A stretch of DNA of 64,000 bases from Sulfuricella sp. T08. Lineage in GTDB: Bacteria > Pseudomonadota > Gammaproteobacteria > Burkholderiales > Sulfuricellaceae. The stretch lies in NCBI RefSeq assembly GCF_000971475.1, contig NZ_DF967525.1, positions 1-64,000 on the forward strand, read 5' to 3'. The notes below the pieces were generated by a model, which saw nothing but the letters and a program-made list of their open reading frames with translations, did no database searches and had not been told where the DNA came from. The position numbers were made by a program, and so were the translations under genes. How positions within the stretch are numbered: the first letter of the stretch is position 1; the number at the start of each line of letters is the position of its first letter. Of the stretch, positions 1 to 8,960 are shown piece by piece.

Positions 1-93
1 AGAAATCCATCTGTAACTTGAGCCATACTGTGGCTTATCGGGTGGGTCAATTTTCAGTGCAAATCCCGGGTCAATATTCGGCGCAAATTAACA
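1..93. mobile_element. terminal end of an IS21-type insertion sequence
   Basis: Two copies of a 24-bp-periodic motif (gggtcaatwttc-rg-y-gcaaat) lie at 44-65 and 68-90, followed by AACA at 90-93. Multiple tandem terminal repeats of this kind and a terminal CA are typical of IS21-family ends. No transposase is visible because the element extends left of the window. The exact boundary at 93 is inferred from the CA terminus. The adjoining coding frame opens only right of this point, so the element seems to have cut into the neighbouring gene. Confidence 0.6.
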
Positions 94-508
94 CGGGGTC
101 GACTTCACGCTGAGTCTTGCACCGCTCGGAGTTCCGGTGTGGCTCGAAAACCAGTTGATGTACAACCGCGAAAGCAATCCTACTGGATTCGGTCAGGAGT
201 TCAAATGGCACGGCGGTTTCCATCAGCTCAACTGGCAGCCCTCGAAAGATTACATAACGTATGCCCGTTATGATTACATCAAGAGTGACGCTTTCGATGA
301 CACCTCGTCCACTGTAAATGGCCACACTGGCTTAACGAAGTCAGCACCGAGCGAACGGGACATCATCGTCGGTCTACAACACCTTGTGAACGCAAATACC
401 AAGCTGGTCGCCGAGTATCGCCATCACGTCTTCGAGGACAAGGCCACGGCGACTTCGGCGCAACTCAAGGACGATGGGTTCACTTTACGTGCGATGTTTG
501 GGTTCTGA
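94..508 (+). pseudogene. 5'-truncated outer-membrane beta-barrel (porin-like) protein
   Basis: The frame is open from about position 92 to a TGA at 506-508. It has no convincing start codon, and a TAA at 89-91 lies in the IS end. The translated tail has alternating aromatic/hydrophilic strands (WHGGFHQLNW, YITYARYDYI, TKLVAEYRHHVF) and ends in Phe, the usual C-terminal signature of BAM-inserted outer-membrane proteins. Only about 137 residues remain, so at least the N-terminal half is missing. Its place before two periplasmic cytochromes c and a NapC/NirT protein suggests it was the outer-membrane partner of an electron-transfer chain. I cannot name the family with certainty. Confidence 0.65.
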
Positions 509-533
509 GTCGAGCTCGACAAACATGTCACTA

Positions 534-575
534 GCCGACGGTAGGGGTGGAAAGTCTCCCACCCCTACCGTCGGC
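534..575 (+). terminator. strong 17-bp hairpin after the barrel gene
   Basis: A perfect inverted repeat: 17-bp arms 534-550 and 559-575 with an 8-nt loop. No T-run follows, so it may act as an mRNA-stabilising intercistronic hairpin or a factor-assisted terminator rather than a classical intrinsic terminator. Confidence 0.6.
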
Positions 576-595
576 GCATACGGGAGAATGAAATA

Positions 596-1291
596 ATGCC
601 AATAGATAAAATCCTGCTGTTTCTGCGTTTGACGATGCCCCCGATTCACCTCAAGGAGCCATGCAATCGCGGTCAATCAAGCACTGCCGCGAAATTCGCC
701 GCATGGGGGTGCACGGCACTTTTCCTCGCGCCTGGCTCATGGGCGGCAGATGTAAATAAAGTGGTCGAGACCTGCGCAAGCTGCCACGGAAACAACGGCG
801 TAAGCACCGAAGCGGATGTGCCGACTATCGCGGGTTATTCTGTCGAATACTTTTCTGGCGCAATGTTGGCGTACAAGAAGAAAGAAAGACCCTGCCCCGA
901 GACGGAGATCCGAAGCGGGGAGAAAAAGGGAACAAAGAGCGACATGTGCCAAAACGTTAAGGATCTGAGTGACGCAGACATCGATCAGGTCGCAAAATTT
1001 TACGCCGGTAAGAAATTTGTTCGCTCCCCACAAAACTTTGATCCAGCCCTGGCAAAGAAGGGCAAGGAGATTCACGATGCCAACTGCGACAAATGCCATT
1101 TGGAGAACGGAAGCGTTGCCAGTGACGATGCCGGCATCCTGGCGGGCCAGCGGATGCAATACTTGAAAGCGCAGTTCGCGGATTTCAAGTCCGGTAAGCG
1201 TATGCCGCCGAAGAAAATGAAATTGAAGATAGACCAACTGGAGAAGGACGATATCGACGCATTGATCAATTTTTACGGCAGTATCAAATAG
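596..1291 (+). CDS. periplasmic dihaem cytochrome c (c4/class I-like)
   Basis: Two CXXCH haem sites are visible, CASCH near residue 60 and CDKCH in the second half, in a duplicated class I fold with conserved GILAGQRMQYL after the second haem. A secretion signal (AAWGCTALFLAPGSWA) precedes the mature protein, placing it in the periplasm. The protein is 231 aa from the first ATG, but the N-terminus is suspicious. An AAGGAG at 652-657 precedes an ATG at 661 that is out of frame, and the residues before the signal core look unnatural. A one-base frameshift near 664 or a later non-ATG start is possible. It is a close paralogue of the next gene. Role inferred: electron carrier between the NapC/NirT protein and an outer-membrane partner. 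Confidence 0.8.
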   Translation: MPIDKILLFLRLTMPPIHLKEPCNRGQSSTAAKFAAWGCTALFLAPGSWAADVNKVVETCASCHGNNGVSTEADVPTIAGYSVEYFSGAMLAYKKKERPCPETEIRSGEKKGTKSDMCQNVKDLSDADIDQVAKFYAGKKFVRSPQNFDPALAKKGKEIHDANCDKCHLENGSVASDDAGILAGQRMQYLKAQFADFKSGKRMPPKKMKLKIDQLEKDDIDALINFYGSIK

Positions 1292-1447
1292 AAGCCGGAG
1301 ATCTTACGGCTATGGGAATCTGAACCCACATGGGTCAGTAGTGGCAGTTGGGGTATGGCAGGCGCCGCCCATCGCGGGATGTTGGCGGGGCCGCCGCAAA
1401 ATTAAATTCGGACCAACGTGCTTTGACGAAAGATGGAGAAAAAACCT

Positions 1448-2074
1448 ATGAAACAAAAAACCACTGGATATTCATTATTGGCATGCGGTGCCCTATTCGG
1501 CATTTCTGTGGCAACTAGCGCAGCGGCGGCCGATGTGAGCAAGCTGACCGAGAGTTGCATCGGCTGCCACGGCAAGGGCGGAGCCAATACTGAGGTGGCC
1601 ATTCCGAATATCGGTAGCTATTCCGCAGAATATATGACCGGTGCCATGAAGCTATACAAGACCAAGGAACGTCCTTGCCCGGAGGTCAAGATTCCTGGCG
1701 GCGCCAAGAAGGGTAGCAAATCCGATATGTGTCAGGCGATAAAAGATCTGAGCGACGCTGATATCAAGCAAATTGCCGACTCTTTTGCCGAGCAGAAATT
1801 TGTTCGAACTCCGCAGAAGTTTGATCCGGCATTGGCGAAGAAGGGTAAAGCGCTTCACGATAAGCTTTGTGAGAAATGTCATTCAGAAGGTGGCAGTGTG
1901 GCAAGTGACGATGCTGGTATCCTGGCGGGCCAGAAGATGGCTTATCTGGATGAACAGATCAAGTTCTTCACGGAAGGTAAGAGACCTATGGCCAAAAAGA
2001 TGAAGCCGAAGCTGGAAGAACTGGACAAGGCCGGTATTGAAGCCGTTATTCATTATTACGGCAGCTTCAAGTAA
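1448..2074 (+). CDS. periplasmic dihaem cytochrome c, paralogue of the preceding gene
   Basis: The start at 1448 is chosen because GGAG at 1435-1438 sits 9 nt upstream and the resulting 208-aa product has a clean signal peptide (YSLLACGALFGISVATSAAAA). Two haem motifs are present, CIGCH and CEKCH, with the same spacing and flanking blocks as the upstream gene (KERPCPE, KSDMCQ, FDPALAKKGK, SVASDDAGILAGQ). The pair therefore arose by tandem duplication. The extra Cys pairs (RPCPE, DMCQ) between the haems are conserved in both and may form a disulphide. Probable periplasmic electron shuttle; partners are inferred from context. Confidence 0.85.
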   Translation: MKQKTTGYSLLACGALFGISVATSAAAADVSKLTESCIGCHGKGGANTEVAIPNIGSYSAEYMTGAMKLYKTKERPCPEVKIPGGAKKGSKSDMCQAIKDLSDADIKQIADSFAEQKFVRTPQKFDPALAKKGKALHDKLCEKCHSEGGSVASDDAGILAGQKMAYLDEQIKFFTEGKRPMAKKMKPKLEELDKAGIEAVIHYYGSFK

Positions 2075-2140
2075 AACGCCGGCACTCTGGTCGCGAGAGT
2101 TTCAAACCAGCAACGAGATAAATCAAAGGGAGTTAATGGT

Positions 2141-2743
2141 ATGTCAGACCCGACTGAAACAAAGAAATCCAGTAGTCTCTGGCGTGCGTTACGCAGCTCG
2201 AGTGCCCGTTATTCTTTATTGACACTGCTGGGCGGGGGCTTCATCGCTGGCATTATCTTCTGGGGTGGCTTCAATACTGCCATGGAAGCGACCAATAAGA
2301 TGGAGTTTTGTATTGGCTGCCATGAGATGAAGGATAACGTCTACCAGGAATACAAGAAAACCATTCATTACTCCAACCGCACCGGCGTGCGTGCCGTTTG
2401 TTCCGATTGCCACGTGCCTAAGGACTGGATACACAAGATGCAGCGCAAGATCCAGGCGATTGGAGAAGTGTGGGGAAAGCTGACGGGCACGATCGATACA
2501 CGAGAAAAATTCCAGGCCAAGCGCATGGAGTTGGCGAAGCACGAATGGGCGCGCATGAAGGGCTCGGATTCACGCGAATGCCGCAACTGTCACAGCTTTG
2601 AGGGGATGAATCTGGAGATACAAGACAAGAGCGCAAAGAAAAAGCATGCGCAGGCCGCAATGCCCGGCTCCGGGAAGACTTGTATTGACTGCCACAAGGG
2701 AATTGCCCACGAGCTACCAGAGGGCGCATCTGAAAAAGACTAA
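2141..2743 (+). CDS. NapC/NirT-family tetrahaem cytochrome c, membrane-anchored quinol dehydrogenase
   Basis: 200 aa with one N-terminal membrane anchor (about residues 24-42) and four CXXCH haem sites at 57-61, 87-91, 147-151 and 181-185. Length and haem spacing fit the NapC/NirT/CymA family, which oxidises quinol in the cytoplasmic membrane and passes electrons to periplasmic acceptors. A GGGAG ribosome-binding site lies just upstream. It follows the two dihaem cytochromes, about 65 bp after the second. Because no nap or nir reductase is next to it, a CymA-like role feeding the cytochrome pair and the truncated barrel is the best inference. Confidence 0.88.
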   Translation: MSDPTETKKSSSLWRALRSSSARYSLLTLLGGGFIAGIIFWGGFNTAMEATNKMEFCIGCHEMKDNVYQEYKKTIHYSNRTGVRAVCSDCHVPKDWIHKMQRKIQAIGEVWGKLTGTIDTREKFQAKRMELAKHEWARMKGSDSRECRNCHSFEGMNLEIQDKSAKKKHAQAAMPGSGKTCIDCHKGIAHELPEGASEKD

Positions 2744-2888
2744 CCTGGAACCCTGTTTCAGGGTTCGCAAATGAGAAGAAAGCGGCCAGTACACGAGGAA
2801 AATTTTGGAGAGGATGTGTCTCGGCGACTATCTGACAAAGAGCGGACACTTGAGAAATTATAAAAATTTCTTTCCCCAGTAGGTCTTT

Positions 2889-2916
2889 GAGGGCGTCTGT
2901 GGACGCCCTCTGTTTT
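2889..2916 (+). terminator. intrinsic terminator after the tetrahaem cytochrome gene
   Basis: A 9-bp GC-rich perfect stem (2889-2897 with 2902-2910) and a 4-nt loop, followed by TGTTTTG. It ends the cytochrome transcription unit before the Rrf2 gene. Confidence 0.75.
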
Positions 2917-2974
2917 GCCGGATTTTAACTACGTATTTTTTTCTTTCTCGCCGCATGCTTATATTGGAGCCCCC

Positions 2975-3379
2975 ATGATTTTATCCCGTACCAGCCAGTA
3001 CGCTATCCGGGCCCTGATTTACTTTTCCTCCCTGCCATGTGGGGAGAGGATCACGAACAATAAGGTTGCTGAATATCTCGACGTCCCTGTAGCTTATCTT
3101 GCAAAAATTATGCAGAAACTCTGCAAAGGCAACCTGATTTATTCTCATCCCGGTCGCCATGGTGGGTTTTGTCTTCGCGAAGGCGGTGAAAAGACCAATC
3201 TAATACAGATCGTTAGCCTGATCGAAGGGGGCGGATTTGCCGATAAGTGGTTGTTGGATCTGGAAAACCGCAGTAATGAAATTACTTGCGTAGAGCATTC
3301 CATATGGAAACCGATCAGGGAGGATGTTTTCAGCCTGCTGAATGAACTGACCCTCGAACATCTGGCTCTGGCTGAGTAA
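2975..3379 (+). CDS. Rrf2-family transcriptional regulator
   Basis: 134 aa. The N-terminus MILSRTSQYAIRALIYFS and the winged-helix block (NNKVAEYLDVPVAYLAKIMQKL ... GRHGGFCLR) are diagnostic of Rrf2 proteins. Unlike IscR and NsrR, the C-terminal region has only one Cys (ITCVEH) instead of the three-Cys [Fe-S] cluster set, so a canonical cluster is unlikely. Cysteines in the DNA-binding part (LPCG, KLCKG, GFCL) could give a different redox response. The start at 2975 is favoured over upstream GTG codons because it gives the canonical family N-terminus. The target is unknown; the neighbouring cytochromes are the obvious candidate. Confidence 0.85.
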   Translation: MILSRTSQYAIRALIYFSSLPCGERITNNKVAEYLDVPVAYLAKIMQKLCKGNLIYSHPGRHGGFCLREGGEKTNLIQIVSLIEGGGFADKWLLDLENRSNEITCVEHSIWKPIREDVFSLLNELTLEHLALAE

Positions 3380-3418
3380 AGCGGGAAACATCATTCTTCA
3401 TCATCCAACTTACCTATA

Positions 3419-3446
3419 AAAAGTGATGGTCGGAGAAAACACTTTT
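3419..3446. promoter_or_regulatory. short inverted repeat downstream of the Rrf2 gene
   Basis: AAAAGTG and CACTTTT form 7-bp arms separated by 14 nt. It could be a weak terminator or a binding site. No T-run follows. Confidence 0.25.
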
Positions 3447-3534
3447 GCTGCATGAAGGCTCAATGGCATGCGAACATTAATCCGGTCAGCGTGCATACCC
3501 CGGTTTACTCTACATCTTCGGTTCCGTTGCCTTG

Positions 3535-4437
3535 CTATAAACCGTACACTTCCCGCACCCCCGTGCCGGAAATCCGGTCATAGTAGCGTGCGCGGTAGAG
3601 CAGGCGCTTCTGGTCCGGAGTGTCATTGAAACCGGCGCGGTCGTGCAGCACATTGTTGCTGACCAGTCCCATTCCCGGCTCCAGGCGTCCACGGTAAATA
3701 AACGGCAGGTCGCTGGCGTGTAGTTTTTCCAGGAAGGCCACTGCCGCCAGGGTCAAATCGTCCTGCTTCCACACGATGCTGCGAGTGCGTGCGGTATAAC
3801 GCATGTGCAGGTCGCCGCTTTCCGGATGGACAGAAAACACCGGGCCAACCGCATCCGGCCTGGCCACGCCATCCTCCTCGACCCGAGCCGGGATGGTCAT
3901 GGCATCGGACTGCATCAGGGCACGGATAAAATCGGGGTTCTCGTCGCGCATCAGCAGGTAGGCGATCTCATGATCCAGCAAGGCATTTTCGCCGCCTTCC
4001 GCCGAACTCTGCACGCAATGCAGCTGCAGGCCCCAGATCTGGTGCTCCAGCGTATTGTAGTAGCCGTCGGTATGCCACTTGATCGGCTTATTGGAATAGG
4101 GAATGAAGCCATGGCGTGGCGAGTTCTCCACCACCTTGAGCGAAGTCAGGCCATCATCGTCGGCGAGCATGTTGCAATCCAGCCGCTCCAGTCCATACCG
4201 TTTGCCGAGCAGGCGCGGGATGTCCTTGTCCGGGTCGGTACCCGTCTTGCTGGCATAGACCGCCATATTGGTTTTCTGGCAGATCTGCAGAATCGCCTGA
4301 TATTCAGACTGCGTCAGGCTGCGCGGGTCATTGATTTCAACCACGATCTGATCCAGGCGGGTTGGGTAGCCTTCCAGCTTGCGGTTGCGCCATGCCTGAT
4401 AGGCGCTTTCGTTTTCAAGTAAAAATGGGCTTTGCAT
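3535..4437 (-). CDS. TauD/TfdA-like Fe(II)/2-oxoglutarate-type dioxygenase
   Basis: 300 aa from the ATG at 4437, which has GAGGGGT just upstream; an earlier TTG at 4449 is possible. The double-stranded beta-helix metal triad is visible: H122-x-D124 in KWHTDGYY and the distal H265 in NNVLHDRAGF, with Arg residues downstream (RLLYRARYYDR) that may bind the co-substrate. The substrate is unknown; the family oxidises taurine, chlorophenoxyacetates and many others. It is the last gene of a leftward cluster with a haem-copper/NnrS-like membrane protein, DUF2249 and hemerythrin. This cluster diverges from norCB, suggesting a role in nitrosative stress or denitrification rather than sulphonate use. 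Confidence 0.75.
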   Translation of the reverse strand: MQSPFLLENESAYQAWRNRKLEGYPTRLDQIVVEINDPRSLTQSEYQAILQICQKTNMAVYASKTGTDPDKDIPRLLGKRYGLERLDCNMLADDDGLTSLKVVENSPRHGFIPYSNKPIKWHTDGYYNTLEHQIWGLQLHCVQSSAEGGENALLDHEIAYLLMRDENPDFIRALMQSDAMTIPARVEEDGVARPDAVGPVFSVHPESGDLHMRYTARTRSIVWKQDDLTLAAVAFLEKLHASDLPFIYRGRLEPGMGLVSNNVLHDRAGFNDTPDQKRLLYRARYYDRISGTGVREVYGL

Positions 4438-4445
4438 GATACCCC

Positions 4446-5762
4446 TCAAGTTGATGACGGTTCACCCTTAGGTGCAAGTTTGGCGTTCTGTTGATAGATC
4501 CGGAAAGCGTTCAGCAGATTAACCTCCAGCAATACCATGGAAGCGCCGAACAGCAACGCCGCCGGATAAATCAGCGGAGGCCAGAGCGCGGACAAAGCGA
4601 GCGCAGGCACAGCCGCGAAATGCAGCCACATCTGCCGGCGCATTCCCGGCTCCGGCATGATCAGTTTCATGTTCGGCACCCTCGCTACGCCCATCAGCAG
4701 GCTTTGCAGGTGAAACCAGATCAGAAACGGAACGATCTTGTAGAGCATGCCGTTCACCACCGACACTGCAAAACCGGCAATAAACAGGAACCCCAGCGCG
4801 ATGTTATCGCCTTGCACTCGATCCAATACAGGAATGACCTGCCCGGCAACGCCCAATGCCAAAGCAAGCAGCAGACACACCATGCCGAAGCGCCAGAACA
4901 GCAGCGTCACATCAGACTGCTTGCGGCGTCGCCGCAACTGGAGGCGCAAAGTAACAATCGCAAACACTGTGAAAATGACTGCGGCGGCCAAACTCACTGC
5001 CAGAATCACCTGAACCTGTGCCCCCTCAGGCAACCAGTAAACAACCGACCACAGCAGCAAAAGCACGAATAGCGCCGTCGTCAGCCAACGCGTCAGCAAC
5101 TTGGGGTAGGAAGGAGTAAGCTGGAACATCGGTACCACCTGGTAGGAAACGCCTGCCACCAGCAGGCCGACCCACCCCAACAGGCCCCAGGTCAAATGAA
5201 GATTGGTCAGTCGCACCCGTTCGATCAGCCACCAATCCCAGCCGTAATTACTGGCCAAAGTCAGGCCGAGGGCAACAGTGACCACCAGCGCGCTGACTGC
5301 ATAGCGCATCCCAACCACAGTCGGATTGTCTGAAGACGCCCGCTTCAGGCTCAGGCCCACGGCGACGACAAACACCGTAAACCCGGTACCCAGCAGAAAC
5401 ATTGCGATGCGCATGGGCCAATGAGCACCGAGGAGAAAACCACCTGCCAGTAACACCACGCCTGGCAGCAGCAAAACATGGACGGCGCGCGCCACTCCCA
5501 CCGGATGGGCAACCGGCGAACCCGCCACTACCGGCAGCATCTGCATCATGGCCCCGACCATCGCCATGCCGAGAAAACCAAGCGTCATCAAATGTGTCAA
5601 CGCCAGCACCGACGGCTGCCAGCGGCTCTCCATCAGGGAAGGTCCGTACCACAGTGCGAGCAGGGCGGCCAACAGGCCGAACAGCGGCGCGCTCAGAAAA
5701 AAACGGAACGGCACCAGGATCGGCGGCGCCTGGCTGAAGGAAAGACCGGCTTCCAGTTTCAT
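4446..5762 (-). CDS. polytopic NnrS/haem-copper-oxidase-like membrane protein
   Basis: 438 aa with about 12 hydrophobic segments. Conserved-looking membrane His residues occur in ALTHLMTLGFLGMAMVGAM and TNLHLTWGLLGWVGLLVAG, followed by proline-rich turns (MLPVVAGSP, VVPMFQLTPSYP). This arrangement resembles NnrS and subunit I-like proteins found beside nor genes. It overlaps the DUF2249 gene by 4 nt (ATGA), so they are translationally coupled. The dioxygenase start lies 9 nt beyond its stop. A haem or NO-related membrane role is inferred; no enzymatic activity can be assigned from sequence alone. Confidence 0.7.
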   Translation of the reverse strand: MKLEAGLSFSQAPPILVPFRFFLSAPLFGLLAALLALWYGPSLMESRWQPSVLALTHLMTLGFLGMAMVGAMMQMLPVVAGSPVAHPVGVARAVHVLLLPGVVLLAGGFLLGAHWPMRIAMFLLGTGFTVFVVAVGLSLKRASSDNPTVVGMRYAVSALVVTVALGLTLASNYGWDWWLIERVRLTNLHLTWGLLGWVGLLVAGVSYQVVPMFQLTPSYPKLLTRWLTTALFVLLLLWSVVYWLPEGAQVQVILAVSLAAAVIFTVFAIVTLRLQLRRRRKQSDVTLLFWRFGMVCLLLALALGVAGQVIPVLDRVQGDNIALGFLFIAGFAVSVVNGMLYKIVPFLIWFHLQSLLMGVARVPNMKLIMPEPGMRRQMWLHFAAVPALALSALWPPLIYPAALLFGASMVLLEVNLLNAFRIYQQNAKLAPKGEPSST

Positions 5763-6016
5763 TCCTGCAGGCCATAGGGCGCAGCAGCCGCATCCCCCTT
5801 GCGCCAGATCAGAATCTCATGATGATCCTCAGATTTGGCTTCGGCCAGATGGTTAAACCCCCGTTTCGACAGCAGCGGGTACAGCAAACAGGGTTCGCGA
5901 TGATGGATCATGCGCACACGTTCGCCCGGCTGCAGCGTCGCGACAGCATCCAGCACCTTTTCCAGCGGCTCGGGCGGCTCCAGCCCACGGACATCCAATA
6001 CGCGCTCCTGACTCAT
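5759..6016 (-). CDS. DUF2249 domain protein
   Basis: 85 aa. The N-terminal VLDVRGLEPPEPLEKVLDAVATLQPGE and the central MIHHREPCLLYPLLSKRGF match the small TusA-like DUF2249 fold, frequently linked to hemerythrin and denitrification genes. A single Cys lies in REPCLLYP at the position where TusA-like proteins often carry functional residues. It lies 14 bp after the hemerythrin gene and overlaps the membrane-protein start by 4 nt, so it is part of one operon. Function unknown; a small redox or cofactor-handling partner is plausible. Confidence 0.8.
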   Translation of the reverse strand: MSQERVLDVRGLEPPEPLEKVLDAVATLQPGERVRMIHHREPCLLYPLLSKRGFNHLAEAKSEDHHEILIWRKGDAAAAPYGLQE

Positions 6017-6030
6017 CGCCGTTTCGCCCG

Positions 6031-6471
6031 CTATGCGCCCACAGCACGCATCTGCTGCAGCACTTCTTCCATTTCACCTGCCAGTGCCCGGTCGGCCATC
6101 AAATAGAGCATCTGCTCTTCCTTCATGTTGTGCTGCTGCATCATCACCAGCAGCGTCTCAGCCTGACCCAGGAATTCATCCCGGTCCTGTAGCTTCACCG
6201 CATCGGACATGGCATCGAATAATTCGCGCATCTGGACGTGCTCCATCCGCATCACCTGGGTCGGCCCCATGCTCATGCCAGTGCGCTCCTCGAAAGCGGG
6301 AAACAATACCTCTTCCTCCATCTTAAAATGATGGTGCATGGAATCGAGAAAGATCTGCAAATCGGCAGCAATCGTGCCCCAATCCTTCCCGGAAGCGGCT
6401 GCTTCCGCCTGCGAGAATAATTCGTCGCAGCGATGGTGATCGCTGGTCATATAACTACTGATAGAGCCCAT
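6031..6471 (-). CDS. hemerythrin (HHE) domain protein
   Basis: 146 aa from the ATG at 6471 (AGGAT upstream); an upstream ATG at 6624 would add an implausible leader. The four-helix hemerythrin ligand pattern is visible: HHRCDE in helix 1, HHHFKMEEE in helix 2, MRMEH in helix 3 and QQHNMKEEQMLY in helix 4, consistent with a non-haem di-iron site. Bacterial proteins of this type bind O2 or NO or act in iron-sulphur repair. As first gene of the cluster that diverges from norC over an FNR-type box, an NO-scavenging or sensing role is likely. Confidence 0.85.
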   Translation of the reverse strand: MGSISSYMTSDHHRCDELFSQAEAAASGKDWGTIAADLQIFLDSMHHHFKMEEEVLFPAFEERTGMSMGPTQVMRMEHVQMRELFDAMSDAVKLQDRDEFLGQAETLLVMMQQHNMKEEQMLYLMADRALAGEMEEVLQQMRAVGA

Positions 6472-6854
6472 GATAATCCTGTGTGACAAATCTAAATGCA
6501 AAAAAAATGGAAATTTATACCGGGCTGGATGCAGCCAATGATTCCATGTAAGATCCTGCCCGCAATTGAATACAAGATCACCTCTAGAATCAGGGTAAAA
6601 ATTCGCGACAGAAGACACTCTCATTCTTGTTTAAGCGCTTCTCCGAATCCTTGACCTAAATCAAGGTTGCTTTCCCCCCTATCCACTAAATTGCAGTCTG
6701 CGCCGGAATGGATAGTAGAGCCATGTCCGTTCCAAGCGGGATAACAAAGCAAACCAGCCTATGTAAGGGAGGCCACGCAAAGAATATATGCGCGATTTAA
6801 TGATTATAAGAAGTAAAAAGTAAGGTTTCTTTAGATTAACTTTAGGAGGTAAAC
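6472..6854. other. divergent intergenic region between the hemerythrin and norC genes
   Basis: This 383-bp gap carries the FNR-type box at 6651-6664 near its centre and an AGGAGG ribosome-binding site just before norC. No ORF with coding character was seen. It should hold the promoters of both transcription units. Confidence 0.6.
6651..6664. promoter_or_regulatory. FNR/Dnr/NnrR-type box
   Basis: TTGACCTAAATCAA matches the FNR-family half-site pattern TTGA-N6-TCAA. It lies about 190 bp upstream of norC and about 180 bp upstream of the divergent hemerythrin gene, so it could activate either. Which CRP/FNR-family protein binds cannot be told from the site; none is encoded in the window. Confidence 0.75.
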
Positions 6855-7289
6855 ATGAGCCAAGCATTTACCAAGTCAATGGCGCGAAACATTTTTTTCG
6901 GGGGATCAACATTTTTTTTCCTGCTCCTCGTCGCCCTGACTTTCGACACCATGCAGGTCCTGCCGAAGCGCGACCACCGGGAAAACATCACTCCCGCAGT
7001 GGAGCGCGGCAAGATGGTCTGGGAAAAGAACAACTGTATCGGTTGCCACACGCTGCTCGGTGAGGGTGCCTACTACGCGCCCGAGCTTGGCAATGTCTAT
7101 GCACGGCGTGGCGGCGGCGATTTCATCAAGGCCTGGATCAAGAGCCGCCCTGCCGAAGGCACACCTGGCAACCGTCGCCAGATGCCGCAATTCAACCTGA
7201 CCGATCAGGAACTGGATGACATGGTGGCATTTCTTAAGTGGACCGGCGAAATCAACACCGCCAAATGGCCGCCAAACATCGAAGGTTAA
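6855..7289 (+). CDS. norC: nitric oxide reductase cytochrome c subunit
   Basis: 144 aa with one N-terminal membrane anchor (about residues 14-31) and one haem c site CIGCH at 61-65 in the NorC-typical context NCIGCHTLLGEGAYYAPELGNV. A Met-containing C-terminal segment (RRQMPQFNLTDQEL) supplies the axial ligand region. Usual family length is about 145-150 aa. It passes electrons from periplasmic donors to NorB. A near-consensus TTAGGAGGT ribosome-binding site precedes the ATG. First gene of norCB, 42 bp upstream of norB. Confidence 0.97.
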   Translation: MSQAFTKSMARNIFFGGSTFFFLLLVALTFDTMQVLPKRDHRENITPAVERGKMVWEKNNCIGCHTLLGEGAYYAPELGNVYARRGGGDFIKAWIKSRPAEGTPGNRRQMPQFNLTDQELDDMVAFLKWTGEINTAKWPPNIEG

Positions 7290-7304
7290 TTTTGGCCACC
7301 CTGA

Positions 7305-8708
<1,404 letters not shown>

Positions 8709-8714
8709 AGCCTG

Positions 8715-8742
8715 AAAGGGAGGGGTTCGCCCCTCCCTTTTT
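8715..8742 (+). terminator. intrinsic terminator after norB
   Basis: A perfect 11-bp stem (8715-8725 with 8730-8740), TTCG tetraloop and trailing T-run. It should separate norCB from norE and the downstream accessory genes. Confidence 0.9.
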
Positions 8743-8832
8743 CAACTCCAAATACCAGACTATTTTAATGGGCTATTATCACGGGACGGCAAACGCTAGA
8801 ATGTCGCGTTCTGCACCACACTGGTTAGTCCA

Positions 8833-8945
8833 ATTCCGAATAAACAGGAAAACAAGGCGGCTAGGACAAGGCAACCCATACAGCACGTACTGTATGACGA
8901 GGAGCCCAGGATGAAGCCGGCACAGTGATCATTTTTATTCGGAAT
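8833..8945. repeat. MITE-like element with 12-bp terminal inverted repeats
   Basis: ATTCCGAATAAA at 8833-8844 is perfectly inverted at 8934-8945, enclosing about 90 bp with an internal hairpin (CATACAG 8877-8883 with CTGTATG 8890-8896). There is no coding capacity. It lies between the norB terminator and norE, ending 15 bp before norE, and could carry its promoter. The repeat looks like a non-autonomous element; other copies are not in this window. Confidence 0.55.
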
Positions 8946-8960
8946 CGGAATTAAACATCA

